Shown here in pieces: positions 24,811-60,801 of a stretch of DNA of 64,000 nucleotides. Position numbers and translations under genes: made by a program. Under the pieces are notes generated by a model that did not search any database, was not told where the DNA came from, and was given only the letters and a program-made list of their open reading frames with translations. Within the stretch, counting starts at the first letter, position 1. Each line of letters begins with the position of its first letter. The stretch covers positions 39,966,064 through 40,030,063 of the forward strand of contig CM045734.1 of assembly GCA_024760905.1 (NCBI GenBank), in the 5' to 3' direction. Source of the stretch: Plotosus lineatus (Eukaryota > Chordata > Actinopteri > Siluriformes > Plotosidae).

Positions 24811-24939
24811 AATCTATAAAAATAAACAATTCCAGGAAAAAAGTATATTATGCACAACAATTAATAGGAGGGTGGATGTAAATTTTTCTATGTCAACATC
24901 TTCATCAAAACTTTTGAATGTCATCTTTTTTCTCTCATG

Positions 24940-25240
24940 GTGGCGTAGTGGTTAGGGTGCTGCATTAATGATCGAAAGGTTGTGTGTTCAAATCCCAGTT
25001 AGACCCCCACTGTACTAAGACCCCTGGGCAAGGTCTTAACCACAAGTGTGCCTTTGTTCACCCAGCAGCATAAATGGGTACCAGTAAAACATACTGGGAA
25101 GGTAACCTGCGATGGACTAGCGTCTCATCCAGGAGGAGTTGTACTTTTAGTAGCTTCACACTGTGGAAACCAGGGATAAGCACCGGTCCGATGAGCCACT
25201 ATGGCTCGGGTGTAAAAAGCCCAACAGACTTTACCTTTTT
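24940..25240 (+). repeat. S1 SINE
   Basis: TGGTGGCGTAGTGGTTAGGG head, GTGTTCAAATCCC B box, tail GAGCCACTATGGCTCGGGTG. Confidence 0.88.
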
Positions 25241-26099
25241 TCTCTCTCCTCAAGTGCCTGATTATCTACCGTAAAACATGGTATAAGCTGTCAGTGACAG
25301 CCCATGTGTAGTATGAATGACTGCCAGAGCACTACTATTATACCTGCTGTATATGCATAACCACATTTTTGCCTAATCGTTGTCTTTTGCCTACACTCTA
25401 CCTAATGTGCACTGTTTCCGAAATGTTTACTTGCTTGTTTGTTGCCATTTGTTGTACTGTTGATTCATGGTTAAATGATGTGTCACTTAGTACATGTACA
25501 CAGTGACTGTTGGCAATGAAGCAACCTTGAATCCTAGACATATTCCATTAAAAAAAAAAACAACACCTTCTGAAACGGTATTCTCATCGCTAGTTACTGT
25601 TATGTTTACGATGCATCATAATTATCATCGGAAATGATTTCCTTTGTACCAGCACTTACCGTGTGGCGTTGGAGCACTGCCAGTTTTAACAGCTTGACCT
25701 GCGTTTTGGCAGCACTGTGCAGACTGAGCATGGATTTTATAATAGGATCGAACCATGACTTGGATCTTGTTTAACCCTACTGTGCCATTTCCTTTCTAAC
25801 AATACTAACTTGCATGTACAGATTTACCCATTATTCCTAGATTGGTGTCACCATTCTCTCGCTGGATGTGAAACGTGTGCGATGCATTGATGCGAGCAGT
25901 TCATAAATGAAGTCTTTGGCTTGTCTTGTACAACACTGATCAACATTGCGTAATCCATGATGGAGGAGAGCACTGATGTAAGTTGCACTGTCTGTCCTTG
26001 GTGTGTGTGTGTGTGTGTGTGTATAATAGTGTGGCTGTGACTGCATGTGACTTACATTTAGTTGTAATATTGTTAATTCATCATCATGTCACTTTGTGT
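25241..26099. other. Upstream intron of the strbp-like gene, no exon recognised
   Basis: (GT)n at 25999-26022. No splice-compatible coding segment with DZF-family similarity was found. Confidence 0.4.
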
Positions 26100-26114
26100 A
26101 TGTGTGTTGTCCAG

Positions 26115-50776
<24,662 letters not shown>

Positions 50777-51273
50777 TGTTCTGTCTAAAGTGGTTCACAG
50801 CCTGGCCTGACCAGACTTGCTTTCATTTATCTTAACACAGGGTCATTTTCTGATACTGAAGAAGGTTTCCTTGTTTCAGCATGGATCAGTAATATCCTCT
50901 GTTATACTCAAGGAAACTCATTACATCAGTGCAAAATGGGATTTGCATTTATGCTACATTTATATGGTCTTTGTAAATACATATTTTTCACGGTAAGCAA
51001 TATTTTATCAGGGCTATTAGCAATAATGAATTAGATGCACTGCTCATAGGCTATAATCTATAATGCTGAAACTTCAGAGTTTATGGTATATTTGTATTAA
51101 AAATGGATAATATTGTATTTATAATAGGAAAAAATACTGTCAAATGGAGTGGAGTGTAATTCAGTTCTTTTGTCCATAACATGGCGCATACCTAATCCAA
51201 CACCATGTTATAAGCTAAAGACATGCACGTAAATGCAAATAGTGATATATTCTATGTACAGTGTTTTTTTTAT

Positions 51274-51279
51274 AATAAA
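51274..51279 (+). other. PolyA signal for terminal exon b
   Basis: AATAAA about 500 bp after the stop. The intervening sequence is repeat-free, as expected for a real 3' UTR. Confidence 0.55.
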
Positions 51280-51299
51280 GGCCGTATAAATATTTCTAT

Positions 51300-51724
51300 T
51301 TCTATTGAATTGTGGTAGAAATGTGTTATGTGAGTTTGTGGAGGTGTTCTGGTAACTACTGTATTCATGTAATAACTATAAAACATCATTAAACGTTTAT
51401 TATCAGTGTTACCAACATTGATTTTGGCATCTGTCATAATTAAACTTTAGTCTAGTCTTTTGTCATCAGTTATTCATTTGTGACCTGGAATGCTAGCTTT
51501 TGGAAGCGAAAGCATCCAGAAGCAGAGTAGGGGGATGTGGGTGACTTATGAGTCAGGTGTGTGGGGGTCCTATATTTTTAGGCAGAATAGAGTGGGTGAG
51601 GAGATGTGTGTTAAGATTATGTAAGGTGAGATTTTTTGCAAAGAAAATTCAAGGCAGTGTCAAGATTTTATTACATCACTTTACCTCATACTGTTCTGTG
51701 CCACACTTTGACTTATCACTCACT
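51300..51724. other. 3' flank of the strbp-like gene, nothing seen
   Basis: No ORF or repeat recognised. Confidence 0.4.
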
Positions 51725-52880
51725 CACTTGTTTGCTGGAGTGCTTAATCGTATTAGCAAGGGCGTAGGCTGGTCTGACCGTGGTGGGGGGTGCACATCTT
51801 GGTTGACCAGAACTCGAGTTCCAGGGGTTATCATTTTATTTATGATATTACTAAGCACTTTGGGGGAACCAGGTACACCCGTGGGTAGAATTATTAACTT
51901 TAAAAAATGCCAGTCTATACAGGGGTGAACTGCAATCAAATATTATAGTTCAACCAAAAACATTCTCAAATATATTTCAAACTACATCTGCAAGTGCATG
52001 TGCTAAATGCATTTACAAATTGAGCTAAAATTATTTATATATTCAAAGGCACAAACAAATATTAATACATATTTACAGCACAAAGACATACTATTAATTT
52101 TATAAAAGTACTGAGCATTAGGCTGCAGATCGAGGCTGGATGGCTTATGATTATTTTAGCCATTCATTCTCTGTGCGTCAATGTTTGTGTTCTAACACAT
52201 GTGCAGGAACCGGAGGCGGGACTAACAAACTGTGCTTTATTCTCATACTCGCACTTTGTTTGATTGACAGTGTTCAGCTATTATTGCTTACTGAAAATAC
52301 GTGAGGCACTCCACCGAAATAGGCACCTGTTGTTGATTGGTCAGCTCAGGCTTGCACATGCGCAGTGACCATTACACGTTAACTCCCGGTGTTACCTTCT
52401 GGTTTTCAGTTTACTGCATACTGAATTTATCTCCGGCTTTCTCTTCAATAACAGTCATTAAGTTTAGTTATAAGATTGTGAATACACATAATTTGTCCAG
52501 CAGAACTCAACTCCTGCTGTGGGGGGATGCAGGTGCACACTGTGCACCCCCCAGCCTATGCCCTTGATAATAGTCAAGGTGAGGCGGGGCTACCTTTCAC
52601 AGCCTACACTGGGTAAAGGTGTGGTACACCCTGAAGAGTTAACCCGACCATCAAAGGGCAAAACACAGGACCATTCATACTCATATCTGGGGTCAATCTG
52701 GAACAGCCAATTATCCTCTGTCCATGTGTTTGGACTGTGGAGATAAAAGCTAGAGTAACTGAAGGAAACCCAAGCAAGCACAGAGAACATGTAAACTCCA
52801 CACAGAAACGTCTCGAGACCAGGAATCAAACCCAAGATCTGAGGTGGACATACTAACTAGATCAGAACCCCACACTTAAA
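51725..52880 (-). repeat. S3 SINE-like repeat interrupted by a MITE
   Basis: The left remnant 51725-51756 (TTGCTGGAGTGCTTAATCGT) and the right part from 52567 (TCAAGGTGAGGCGGGGCTAC to the head near 52860) are one repeat. Confidence 0.7.
51757..52566. mobile_element. DNA transposon (MITE), family not assigned
   Basis: Ends CAAGGGCGTAGGCTGG and CCAGCCTATGCCCTTG are inverted repeats. The flanks TATTAG and TAATAG suggest a short, slightly decayed duplication. Confidence 0.65.
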
Positions 52881-52931
52881 GTTTAATGTAAATTTGAAGA
52901 TTTAGAGTTAATAATTAACTGAATGACTTAT

Positions 52932-53285
52932 AAAGGCAGTGGTGGCCTGGTGGTAAAGGGTGCTGGATCACTGATTCTAAAGTTGGAGGGGTCGAGTCTC
53001 ACTCTCCAAAAGGTTGTCACTGTCCCCCCTAGAGCAGGGTTATCAAATGCCAGCCATGTCTTACTGTCTATGGTGAGAGGTTCATGTAAAAGAACCATTG
53101 CTGACTTTCGACAAGAGTAGCTGCAAAGCCGTCAGTGTGTTTGTGTCCCTTGTTAAAGGGTTGTGTCAGGAAGGGCAACCGACATAAAAACCTATGCCAA
53201 ATCAAATGTGCGAATCAGATGATTCACTGTGGCGAGCCCTGAAAAAAAGGGAAAAAGCTGAAAGGAAAAGAAGAAGAAAGAAGAA
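52932..53285 (+). repeat. S2A SINE
   Basis: Head AGGCAGTGGTGGCCTGGTGG, body with GCCGTCAGTGTGTTTGTG, LINE-like tail GATTCACTGTGGCGAGCCCT and (AAGAAG)n. Confidence 0.9.
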
Positions 53286-54635
53286 GAATTAACTGAACCA
53301 ATTAAAATCAAATGACAAAAAAAAAAGTAAAATCATGCACTTGCGTGAACCCCCTTGACCTTGTATGACAGATATGTGTTCAGAAAGACTGGACAGGTGA
53401 ATTCTGTTAAAGACTGTTGCCAGTCTTGAAGTGATGGGCTGTGGTCTTCTGCTGGTGTATTCCATTAATAAACATGGTCACTGAGCTCATGAGTTCCCAT
53501 TCATTCTGACGATGGAGTTGATCACTAATGGATGCCCTTGATCTTTATCTACAAAAGATGATTCAATGTGCCACCAAAACCACATGATTGGCATGGCTGA
53601 ATTATTGTATTAATTATTTTCCACTGCTATAATAAATGTATTTTATTATTATTGCCACTGCGACCCAAACCCAAATTAAGTGGAAGAAGAAGATATGATG
53701 GCCTGGCAAGCTGTTCAGGGTGTAATCTGCCCTTGGAGAGTCGTCTGAGATGGGCACTAGCCTTCCCCTGACCCTAATTAGGATGAAGTGGCTCAGAAAA
53801 GGAATGAATGTTCCTATTAAAATGGCTGGTGAGTCTATTAGCACATATTATCGATAAGATATTTTGAGTGCAGAGGATACTAGTGTTCTTTTTTAATGCA
53901 ATCTAAGCATTAGAATGTGGTGCTTCAGCTGATTATATTCTCTGGAGCTTTTTTTTTTTTTTTTTTCTTGCTGCAGGCAATGCAAAACCATCTCACACAC
54001 TTCTTAAAGCTAACAGTAATGAAAGGAAAAAGCATTTCTTTAACCTGGAACACTGCCATGATGAGAGCTGAGCTGGCCTGGACTGCATTTCCTGTAGTGT
54101 CCTGGTGATCCCTCCTGCTGAAATATTCGCTTTGCACTGCATTTTCTAAAACTGTCCCTTGATTTATAACCAGTTCAAAAGATATTTGTCTTTTAATTAC
54201 ACAAGTGTACACTAATACAGTTCATACAATCATAGTTGAATTTAAAGGCCGGCTTGAGAAGAGGCTTTGAAAGAGCATGCTTTCATTGTTTCTATTAGAA
54301 ATAGGAATATTAACAAAGCGACCTGTTCTCTATACTATAATATGAGGCTGTGCTCATGCACCGCAGACAGATGGTCCTCTCTTACACACAAACACAAACT
54401 CACAGTGGCCACACAGGAGTCCAGACTATGCAGCAGTGACACAAATCAGTGTGGTATGAGATGGAGAGTAGTTTATAACAGGTTCAGGAAGTCATGACTG
54501 CATGGTTTCTTGCTTACCTAAATGTTGTGTGCAAAAATATTCTATTAAATTTGTCTGGCTTGATACCCCCCCCCCCCCTTCCCCCAACAGTATCTATTTA
54601 TGCAGAATTTATCATCATTCGTTAGTATGCTAATC
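53286..54635. other. Intergenic; S3-type tail fragment at 53690-53812
   Basis: The fragment is GATGGCCTGGCAAGCTGTTC...'CCTAATTAGGATGAAGTGGC'. The rest shows no gene or repeat I can name. Confidence 0.5.
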
Positions 54636-54735
54636 CGCCATCAATTCATTTGGTGAACCGCTTAATCCTAACAGGATCGTGGAATCATGGAGCCTATCTA
54701 AGCCGACTCTGGGTGAAGGCGGAATGCACGCTATA
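54636..54735 (-). repeat. S3-type tail fragment
   Basis: CAATTCATTTGGTGAACCGC-TTAATCCTAACAGGATC and AGCCGACTCTGGGTGAAGGC. Confidence 0.65.
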
Positions 54736-55211
54736 CAGTTCTTTATTCTATTACAGGGCCATCACACACTGAATTCTATTCAGTTTTATTTGTATAGCGG
54801 TTTTTATAATCGAAATTGTCGCAAAGCAGCTTTACACACTAAAAGTAGGAGTCTACAAGCTATTAAAGAATTTTAACATTTCCTATAACCCCTACACATC
54901 CATAATGAGTGTTGCCCACGGTGACTTTGGAAAGGAAAAACTCCCTCAGTAGGTGCAAGGAAGAAAATGAGAGGAACCAGGCTCAAAAGGGAAACCATCC
55001 TCATTTGGGTCCAACCATAAAGATAAAAACAAATACGAGAAATTCATTACAGTCCAAAATGTAGTCCGGCTGGTTAAACAACAACTGTAAGTCCGAAGTG
55101 ATTGTGGGGAAAAGAGTTTATATGACCAGCAGTAAAAAGTCATCGTCACAGTCTGTTAATGCACATCAGGGTCCATATTGGATTTTCAATGTGCATGAGG
55201 GAGGGGCTTCC

Positions 55212-55559
55212 GGCAGTGGTGGTCTAGTGGTATAGGGCGCTGGATCGCTGATCCAAAGGTTGGGGGTTCGAGTCCCACTCTCCACAAGGTTCTCACTGTC
55301 CCCCCCCCAGTGCAGCTAACTGGGTTATCAAAGGCGGGCCATGTCTCTCACTGTCTATGGTGAGAGGCATGTAAAAGAACCATTGCTGACTTTCGTAAAG
55401 AGTAGCTGCAAAGTCGTCAGCGTGTTTCTGTCCCTTGCTAAAAGGGTTGTGACAGGAAGGGCATCCGACGTAAAAACCTCTGCCAAATCAAACGTGCGAA
55501 TCAGATGATTCGCTGTGGTGACTCCCGAGTAAAAGGGAAAAAGCCGAAAGGAAGGAAGG
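55212..55559 (+). repeat. S2A SINE, perfect 17-bp target duplication
   Basis: ATGAGGGAGGGGCTTCC flanks it at 55195-55211 and 55560-55576. Complete head-to-tail copy; the exact duplication indicates a fairly recent insertion. Confidence 0.95.
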
Positions 55560-55724
55560 ATGAGGGAGGGGCTTCCAAGATGAGAACTCCTGTCAGCATC
55601 AGCACAGCAGGACAGATCACAGGACTCAGAAAGCAGAAGGATCAGGATCACCGGCATCCCAGAAGGAGAATGTGTATCTCAACAAAAATACACACACACA
55701 GACACAAACAGCGAGAGAGAGGTT

Positions 55725-56068
55725 CAGTTCATTTTCTGTAAACGCTTCATCCTAATTAGGGTCACAGGGAGGCTGGTGCCCATCCCAGCCAACTCAGGGC
55801 GAGGACAGAGTACACCCAGGACAGCCCGCCAGGCCATCGCAGGGCGGAAACACGCTGACGGCTTTTCAGCCTACTCTTGTCGAAAGCCAGCAATGGTTCT
55901 TTTACATGCTTCACACCATAGACAGTGAGAGACATGGCTGGCCTTTGATAACCCAGTTAGCTGCACTGGGGGGGGGGACAGTGACAACCTTGTGGAGAGT
56001 GGGACTCGAACCCCCAACCTTTGGATCAGCGATCCAGCACCTTATACCACTAGACCACCACTGCCCGT
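55725..56068 (-). repeat. S2B SINE, 13-bp target duplication
   Basis: CGAGAGAGAGGTT flanks it at 55712-55724 and 56069-56081. The whole unit (S2 head, body, S3-type tail) lies between the duplications, so head and tail moved together as one SINE. Confidence 0.93.
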
Positions 56069-56807
56069 CGAGAGAGAGGTTGTTGGTTATATTCATAATA
56101 GTGGAATGGAGATAGAAGAATTTATTATTACTGAGTGCAAGCAGGGACTCCGGCATAACTGGCTATGGCAGCATCACTAAAAGAGAGAACCAGAAGGAAG
56201 ACAGACATGAGGGCACCCTGTGCGGCTGGGCAATCAGCCGCGCCACTGTCAATGGACCTGGGCGAGCATGTAGACTGAGGAAGCAACAGCATCTCAACAT
56301 CACAGTTTACTAGAACTCTCCTTTCCTGAGACCCCCAGTTCTGCTCCTTTACCTTATAAAAGGCTATTAACAAAATCCATAACTAAACAAGTAAGTTTTT
56401 AACCTCGTCTTAAAAACAGATGGTGTCTGAGTCCGGAACATTAACTGGAAGGTTATTCCATATCTGTGGGGCTTTGTAAGAGAGAAGCTCTACCCCTGTA
56501 GTAGTCTTCATTATTCGAGGTATCACTAAGCATCCTGCACCTTTGGATCTAAGGGGGTTGCTGGATCATAAACAAGAAGTTTGCTAAGATAATGTGGAGC
56601 GAGACCATTAAATGCTTTATATGCTAAAAGTAGTATTTTATATTCGATTCGAAATTTAACTGTAAGCCAGTGCAGTGTGAATAAGTTCAGGGTGATATGC
56701 TTGTGTCTTTTGGTTGTAGTAATTACAGTACTCTCGCTGCTGCATTCTGCACTAACGCGGGCTTGATTATTTACTTACTAGAACATCCAGACAGTAACGC
56801 ATTACAG

Positions 56808-58040
56808 CAGGGATGGGCAATTATTTTGGCTCGGTGGCCACATTGACTTAAAATTTGACAAACGGGTCGGGTCAGCAAGATACAAGAAAACAAACAAAAA
56901 CAAATGCATTTTTAACAGTACATATCAAACATAAACAGAAAAAAAGCATTAAAATATTAACATACCTTTTAGTTGGAACAGTGTTGTTGATCACCCGTTT
57001 TTACCAATACAGTTGGCCCTCTACTTACGAAAACCTTTGAGTACCAAAAATCCAGATTACGAAAATAAATTTCCTAAATGTTTGTCCTCTTTTTACGAAA
57101 ACAACCTCTTTTTACGAAAAGCGCCAATTAAAAAATTCAAACGCGCCATTCAAAATTCAAACAATGTGCGAGTTGCTCTCTCATTGGCTGTCTCCCAACA
57201 TCCCGCCCTGCTGGCCTCCCATTGGCCAGGAGGGAGCTGACCTGTACCCATACTTCCTGTACCGATACTTCCTGTTTGTCACACACGTGGAGAGTTGAAC
57301 AGGACTGTTGGTCTGTTTTGAGATCGTTGCAGCGTTATACATCGAATTCTGGTGGTAATTCCGTTGTAGTGATTCTCAAAACAAATTTGAGGTGTTTTTG
57401 GTATATGTGGGCTGCTTTGTTGGTGTTCATCACACTAAAAGTCTGTTCACAAACATATGTTGTGCCAAACAACACCAGCATCCTGTGTGCCATCTTCTGG
57501 ATGTTTGGGAATTTGGCTGCACTTAATGAAGCATAAAACTCATCCAGTTTAAGGGAGTTGAACTTCTCCTTTAACATCACGTCATTTTGGAGATCAATCA
57601 GTTCCAACTGCAACTCCCATGGTACCGTTTTAGGCTCTTATGAGAGGGGACCTGACACCAGCTGAAGTGCCCTGTCAATTTTTCCAAAAGTCACAAAACC
57701 GACGGCATAATTCTTCATGCACTGGATAGTGCTTTCCAGGATTTGTTCATATGTTGCAGGGCCTCTTTTAACATGGCCAGTGTGGGGGAAATGAGCGAAT
57801 GACTTGTCTTACTTTGAAAATAAAACTAGCCTGGTTTTGAAGGCTCTGATGTTTGCTTGCATTTCATGCACAAACTGTTTTCCCCTTGTAGCTTTACATT
57901 CAGCTCGTCCATGTGGGTCAGTTTGTCCGCAGTAAAAGCGAAATCACAGCCAGTTGGGAATAACTGCTTCATCTGACAAACTTTTTGGCTTACGAGCTCG
58001 CCTTCGGAACGGATTAAATTCATTAGCTGAGGTATCACTG
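56808..58040 (-). mobile_element. hAT (Charlie-like) remnant with an intruding TA-element
   Basis: The left terminus is CAGGGATGGGCAATTATTTT, preceded by CATTACAG. Minus-strand ORFs give the hAT C-terminal dimerisation region (KFPNIQKMAHRMLVLFGTT then CEQTFSVMN, 57335-57613) and an upstream block (57826-58038). Between them and the terminus, 57010-57340 is the left arm of the 7500-9128 family (CAGTTGGCCCTCTACTTACG, TA-flanked). At 57985-58040 a related right end (GAGGTATCACTG-TA) closes it. Confidence 0.65.
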
Positions 58041-58170
58041 TAATGCAGCCGTGAGGATGGACACAAACAATTGTCTGTCCTCACACCAGTCCTAAACCCG
58101 GATAAATGCAGAGAGTTGCGACAGGAAGGGCATCCGGTGTAAAACTTTCGCCAAAATACAAAATGTGAAC
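58041..58170 (+). repeat. SINE/LINE 3' tail fragment
   Basis: 'CCTAAACCCGGATAAATGCA' and 'CGACAGGAAGGGCATCCGGT' are a variant of the tail region found in fish SINEs. Confidence 0.5.
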
Positions 58171-58324
58171 CGTCAATACAAATTTCATACCGCCATCAGT
58201 GCTGTCACCCAACAGGGTGATGGTGGAAATTGGACTACTGTTGGTTGAAGAAGGAGAGGCGGGAGGCGTGTCTGTTGGCAGAGAGAGAGAAGAGGAAAGG
58301 CATGAGTCCAGGACTGAGAGTGTC

Positions 58325-58660
58325 TGTCTTCCTTTCGGCTTTTTCCCTTTTACTCGAGAGTCGCCACAGCGAATCATTTTGATTCGCACGTTTAATTTGG
58401 CAGAGGTTTTTACGTCAGATGCCCTTCCTGTCACAACCCTTTTAGCAAGGGATAGAAACAGGCTGACGACTTTGCAGCTACTCTTTACGAAAGTCAGCAA
58501 TAGTTCTTTTACATGCCTCTCACCATAGACAGTGAGAGACATGGCCCGCATTTGATAACCCAGTTAGCTGCACTGGGGGGACAGTGATAACCTTGTGGAG
58601 AGTGGGACTCGAACCGCCAACCTTTGGATCAGTGATCCAGCACCCTATACCACTGAGAGT
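58325..58660 (-). repeat. S2A SINE, full length
   Basis: LINE-like tail at left (CTTCCTTTCGGCTTTTTCCC), head at right (CCAGCACCCTATACCACTGA). Confidence 0.92.
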
Positions 58661-58667
58661 ATTGTAT

Positions 58668-58909
58668 TTATATAGCGCTCCATCCACACTGAATAGCATG
58701 CTCAAAGCACTCCCCAGCGCCCCCTGTGCTCCAGGTACCATGCAGCGCCAGTTGTTGCATTGTTCTATCCTTTTGATACTGAGCACCAAGCAAGAAGCAA
58801 CAACTCCCAAACTTTAACATCTTATGGTATGACTTAGCCAGCTTTGAACTCTGACCCTCCAGAGGATAAAGCGGATGCTCTACCAACTGAGCTAAATCCC
58901 AGTTTAAAG
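58668..58909 (-). repeat. Fourth tRNA-derived SINE-like repeat
   Basis: On the minus strand it opens with GGGATTTAGCTCAGTTGGTA-GAGC (a perfect tRNA A box) and a B-box-like GTCAGAGTTCAAAGC, then an unrelated body ending AGCGCTATATAAATACAATA. The lack of a 3' acceptor stem argues against a tRNA gene. Confidence 0.65.
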
Positions 58910-58914
58910 GGACT

Positions 58915-59250
58915 TTGAATGTTGGACCTATGACAGGAAAAGGTAGAGGGCTGGCTGACATGATGCAGAGGAGGAAGGTGGACATACTGTGAGTTCAGGA
59001 GACCAGGCGGATAGGTAGCAAGGCTAGAAACTTAGGAGCAGGGTTTAAGCTGTTCTATCATGGTGTGGATGGGAAGAGAAATGGAGTAGGAGTCATCTTG
59101 AATGAGCGGTTGGACAGGAATGTTCTAGAAGTGAAACGAGTGTCAGACAGATTGATGAGTCTCAAGTTAGAAATTGAAGGTGTGATGTTCCATGTTGTTA
59201 GTGCGTAAGCCCCACAGGCAGGATGTGAACTAGAAGAGAAGGAGCTATGG
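58915..59250 (+). mobile_element. RTE-type LINE, 5' fragment (endonuclease start)
   Basis: Translation with one internal stop gives MQRRKVDILCVQETRRIGS, FYHGVDGKRNGVGVILNER and RLMSLKLEIEGVM, the N-terminal APE endonuclease (QET active-site box). It overlaps the LINE at 4056-6678 near its truncated 5' end. Confidence 0.85.
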
Positions 59251-59399
59251 TGCGGCAGGTCTTTCCTCATTGTTCATGATAAGACAAAAAAAGCAAATGA
59301 AGCCTGTTTTTGTCACACGTGCATTAAAAATGAGAAAAGTGAAACTCATTTTTTTTAATATACCCCAGTTTCATAGAAAGCTGGCGTTAGAGGGCAAGG

Positions 59400-59775
59400 G
59401 CAAGAATGTAGGGATAATAGTTAGGTTAATGGTTAGCACGTCTCTCTTACAGAAAGAAGGCCCTGGGTTCGAGTTCTGAGTTGCTTTCTGTATGTTCGTA
59501 TGAAATTGGTTCTGTACAGGAGAGGGTGTTTCTGTATAGAGATTGTATGTTGCATGGGTTTCCTTTGGGTGTTCTGTTTCCCCCACCCCCCCGCCCCCAA
59601 GGCCAATTAGCACCACAGGCTGTTTCAAATGGTTCCTAAGTGTGAGGTTGAATGGTTGTGTGTATGTTAGCCTTGAAATGGACTGGAGAGCCGTTTGCAT
59701 AGAGCTGGCTAAGAAAGGCTCCAATCGCCCCCCCCCAACTCTAGTAAGACTGAATGGAAGAAATGAATGAAAAAC
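59400..59775 (+). repeat. S3 SINE-like repeat
   Basis: TTAATGGTTAGCACGTCTCTCTTACAG-type head, 'GGGTTCGAGTTCTGAG', tail 'AGTAAGACTGAATGGAAGAAATG'. Confidence 0.75.
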
Positions 59776-60295
59776 CCAATCGTGGCATATTAAACCCTGA
59801 CCAAAACCAAAAAGTCCACTCTCCTAGATTTTCTTGCATTTTTTAATTTTAATTAAAATCTCTGAATTTGGTTGTAATGTAATTCCTATTATAGAACCCA
59901 AATTATAAGTATAATTTTCAAACATTCCATAAACAAGTGCTAGTGTTTCAACCCGTTCTTTATACTGTATATCCTCACTTGTAAAAGTGTTCGAAGGTAT
60001 ACCCAAATTTAACTGTCCTTCACATGTACCTGAACATCTCAGATCGGAGACTGATAATCAATCTTACTGCAGTATGTTCAGTCCTCTATTAGCTCCGTCA
60101 ATACTTGCAACAGAGTAGTGACCTTCTCATCCTCCCCATGCTCTCAATCTCTGTGATTGTTGCTGATAAGGGTAAATGCTACCCCAGGGTGCTCAACGCA
60201 GTACTTACTCATAATAAAGTAAGGTGGGTGAAAGTCTGCACAAGCTCTTATGCAGCAGAAGAGATCTGGTATTAGAATTGAGTACAATATACTGT
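59776..60295. other. Nothing recognised
   Basis: AT-rich sequence without repeat or exon features. Confidence 0.4.
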
Positions 60296-60296
60296 A

Positions 60297-60316
60297 AAAA
60301 AAAAAAAAAAAAAAAG

Positions 60317-60380
<64 letters not shown>
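60297..60380. repeat. A-run and (AT)n microsatellite
   Basis: About 19 A then about 32 AT units. Confidence 0.95.
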
Positions 60381-60383
<3 letters not shown>

Positions 60384-60419
60384 TGTATATGTGAGTTTAA
60401 ATATACATATACTGTACAC

Positions 60420-60756
60420 ACATTCATTCATTTTCTGAACCTTAATCCCAATTAGGGTTGTGGGAGAGCGGGTGCCCATCCTAGCTAACTTGGGGTGAGG
60501 GCAGAGTACACCCTGGACAGCTCAACAGGCCATCGCAGGGCGGAAACAGCTTTGCAGCTACTCTTGTCGAAAGTCAGTAATGGTTCTTTTACAGGAACCT
60601 CTCACCATAGACTGTGAGAGACATGTCCGGCCTTTGATAACCCAGTTAGCTGCACTGGGGGGACAGTGACAACCTTGTGGAGAGTGGGACTCAAATCCCC
60701 AACCTTAGGATCAATGATCCAGTGCCCTATACCACTAGGCCACCACTGCCCTTATA
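60420..60756 (-). repeat. S2B SINE
   Basis: S3-type tail at the left (CATTCATTCATTTTCTGAAC), switch at GGGCGGAAACAGCTTTGCAG, S2 head at the right (CCACTAGGCCACCACTGCCC). Confidence 0.88.
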
Positions 60757-60801
60757 TATACAGTAAACACATGTGTGTGTGTATATATATATATATATAG
60801 A

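Larger units (their letters stand above)
54771..56800. repeat. Long unclassified interspersed repeat, interrupted by two SINEs
   Basis: Begins TTCTATTCAGTTTTATTTGT-ATAGCG, includes 'GCAAAGCAGCTTTACACACT' and 'TGACTTTGGAAAGGAAAAAC', and runs to about 56800 ('TGCTGCATTCTGCACTAACG'). These segments are common in teleost genomes; the class is not known to me. The S2 insertions at 55212 and 55725 sit inside it with target duplications. Confidence 0.6.

Noticed and set aside
58830..58909. tRNA gene on the minus strand
   Set aside because: A and B boxes are present but there is no acceptor-stem pairing and the sequence continues as a SINE body.
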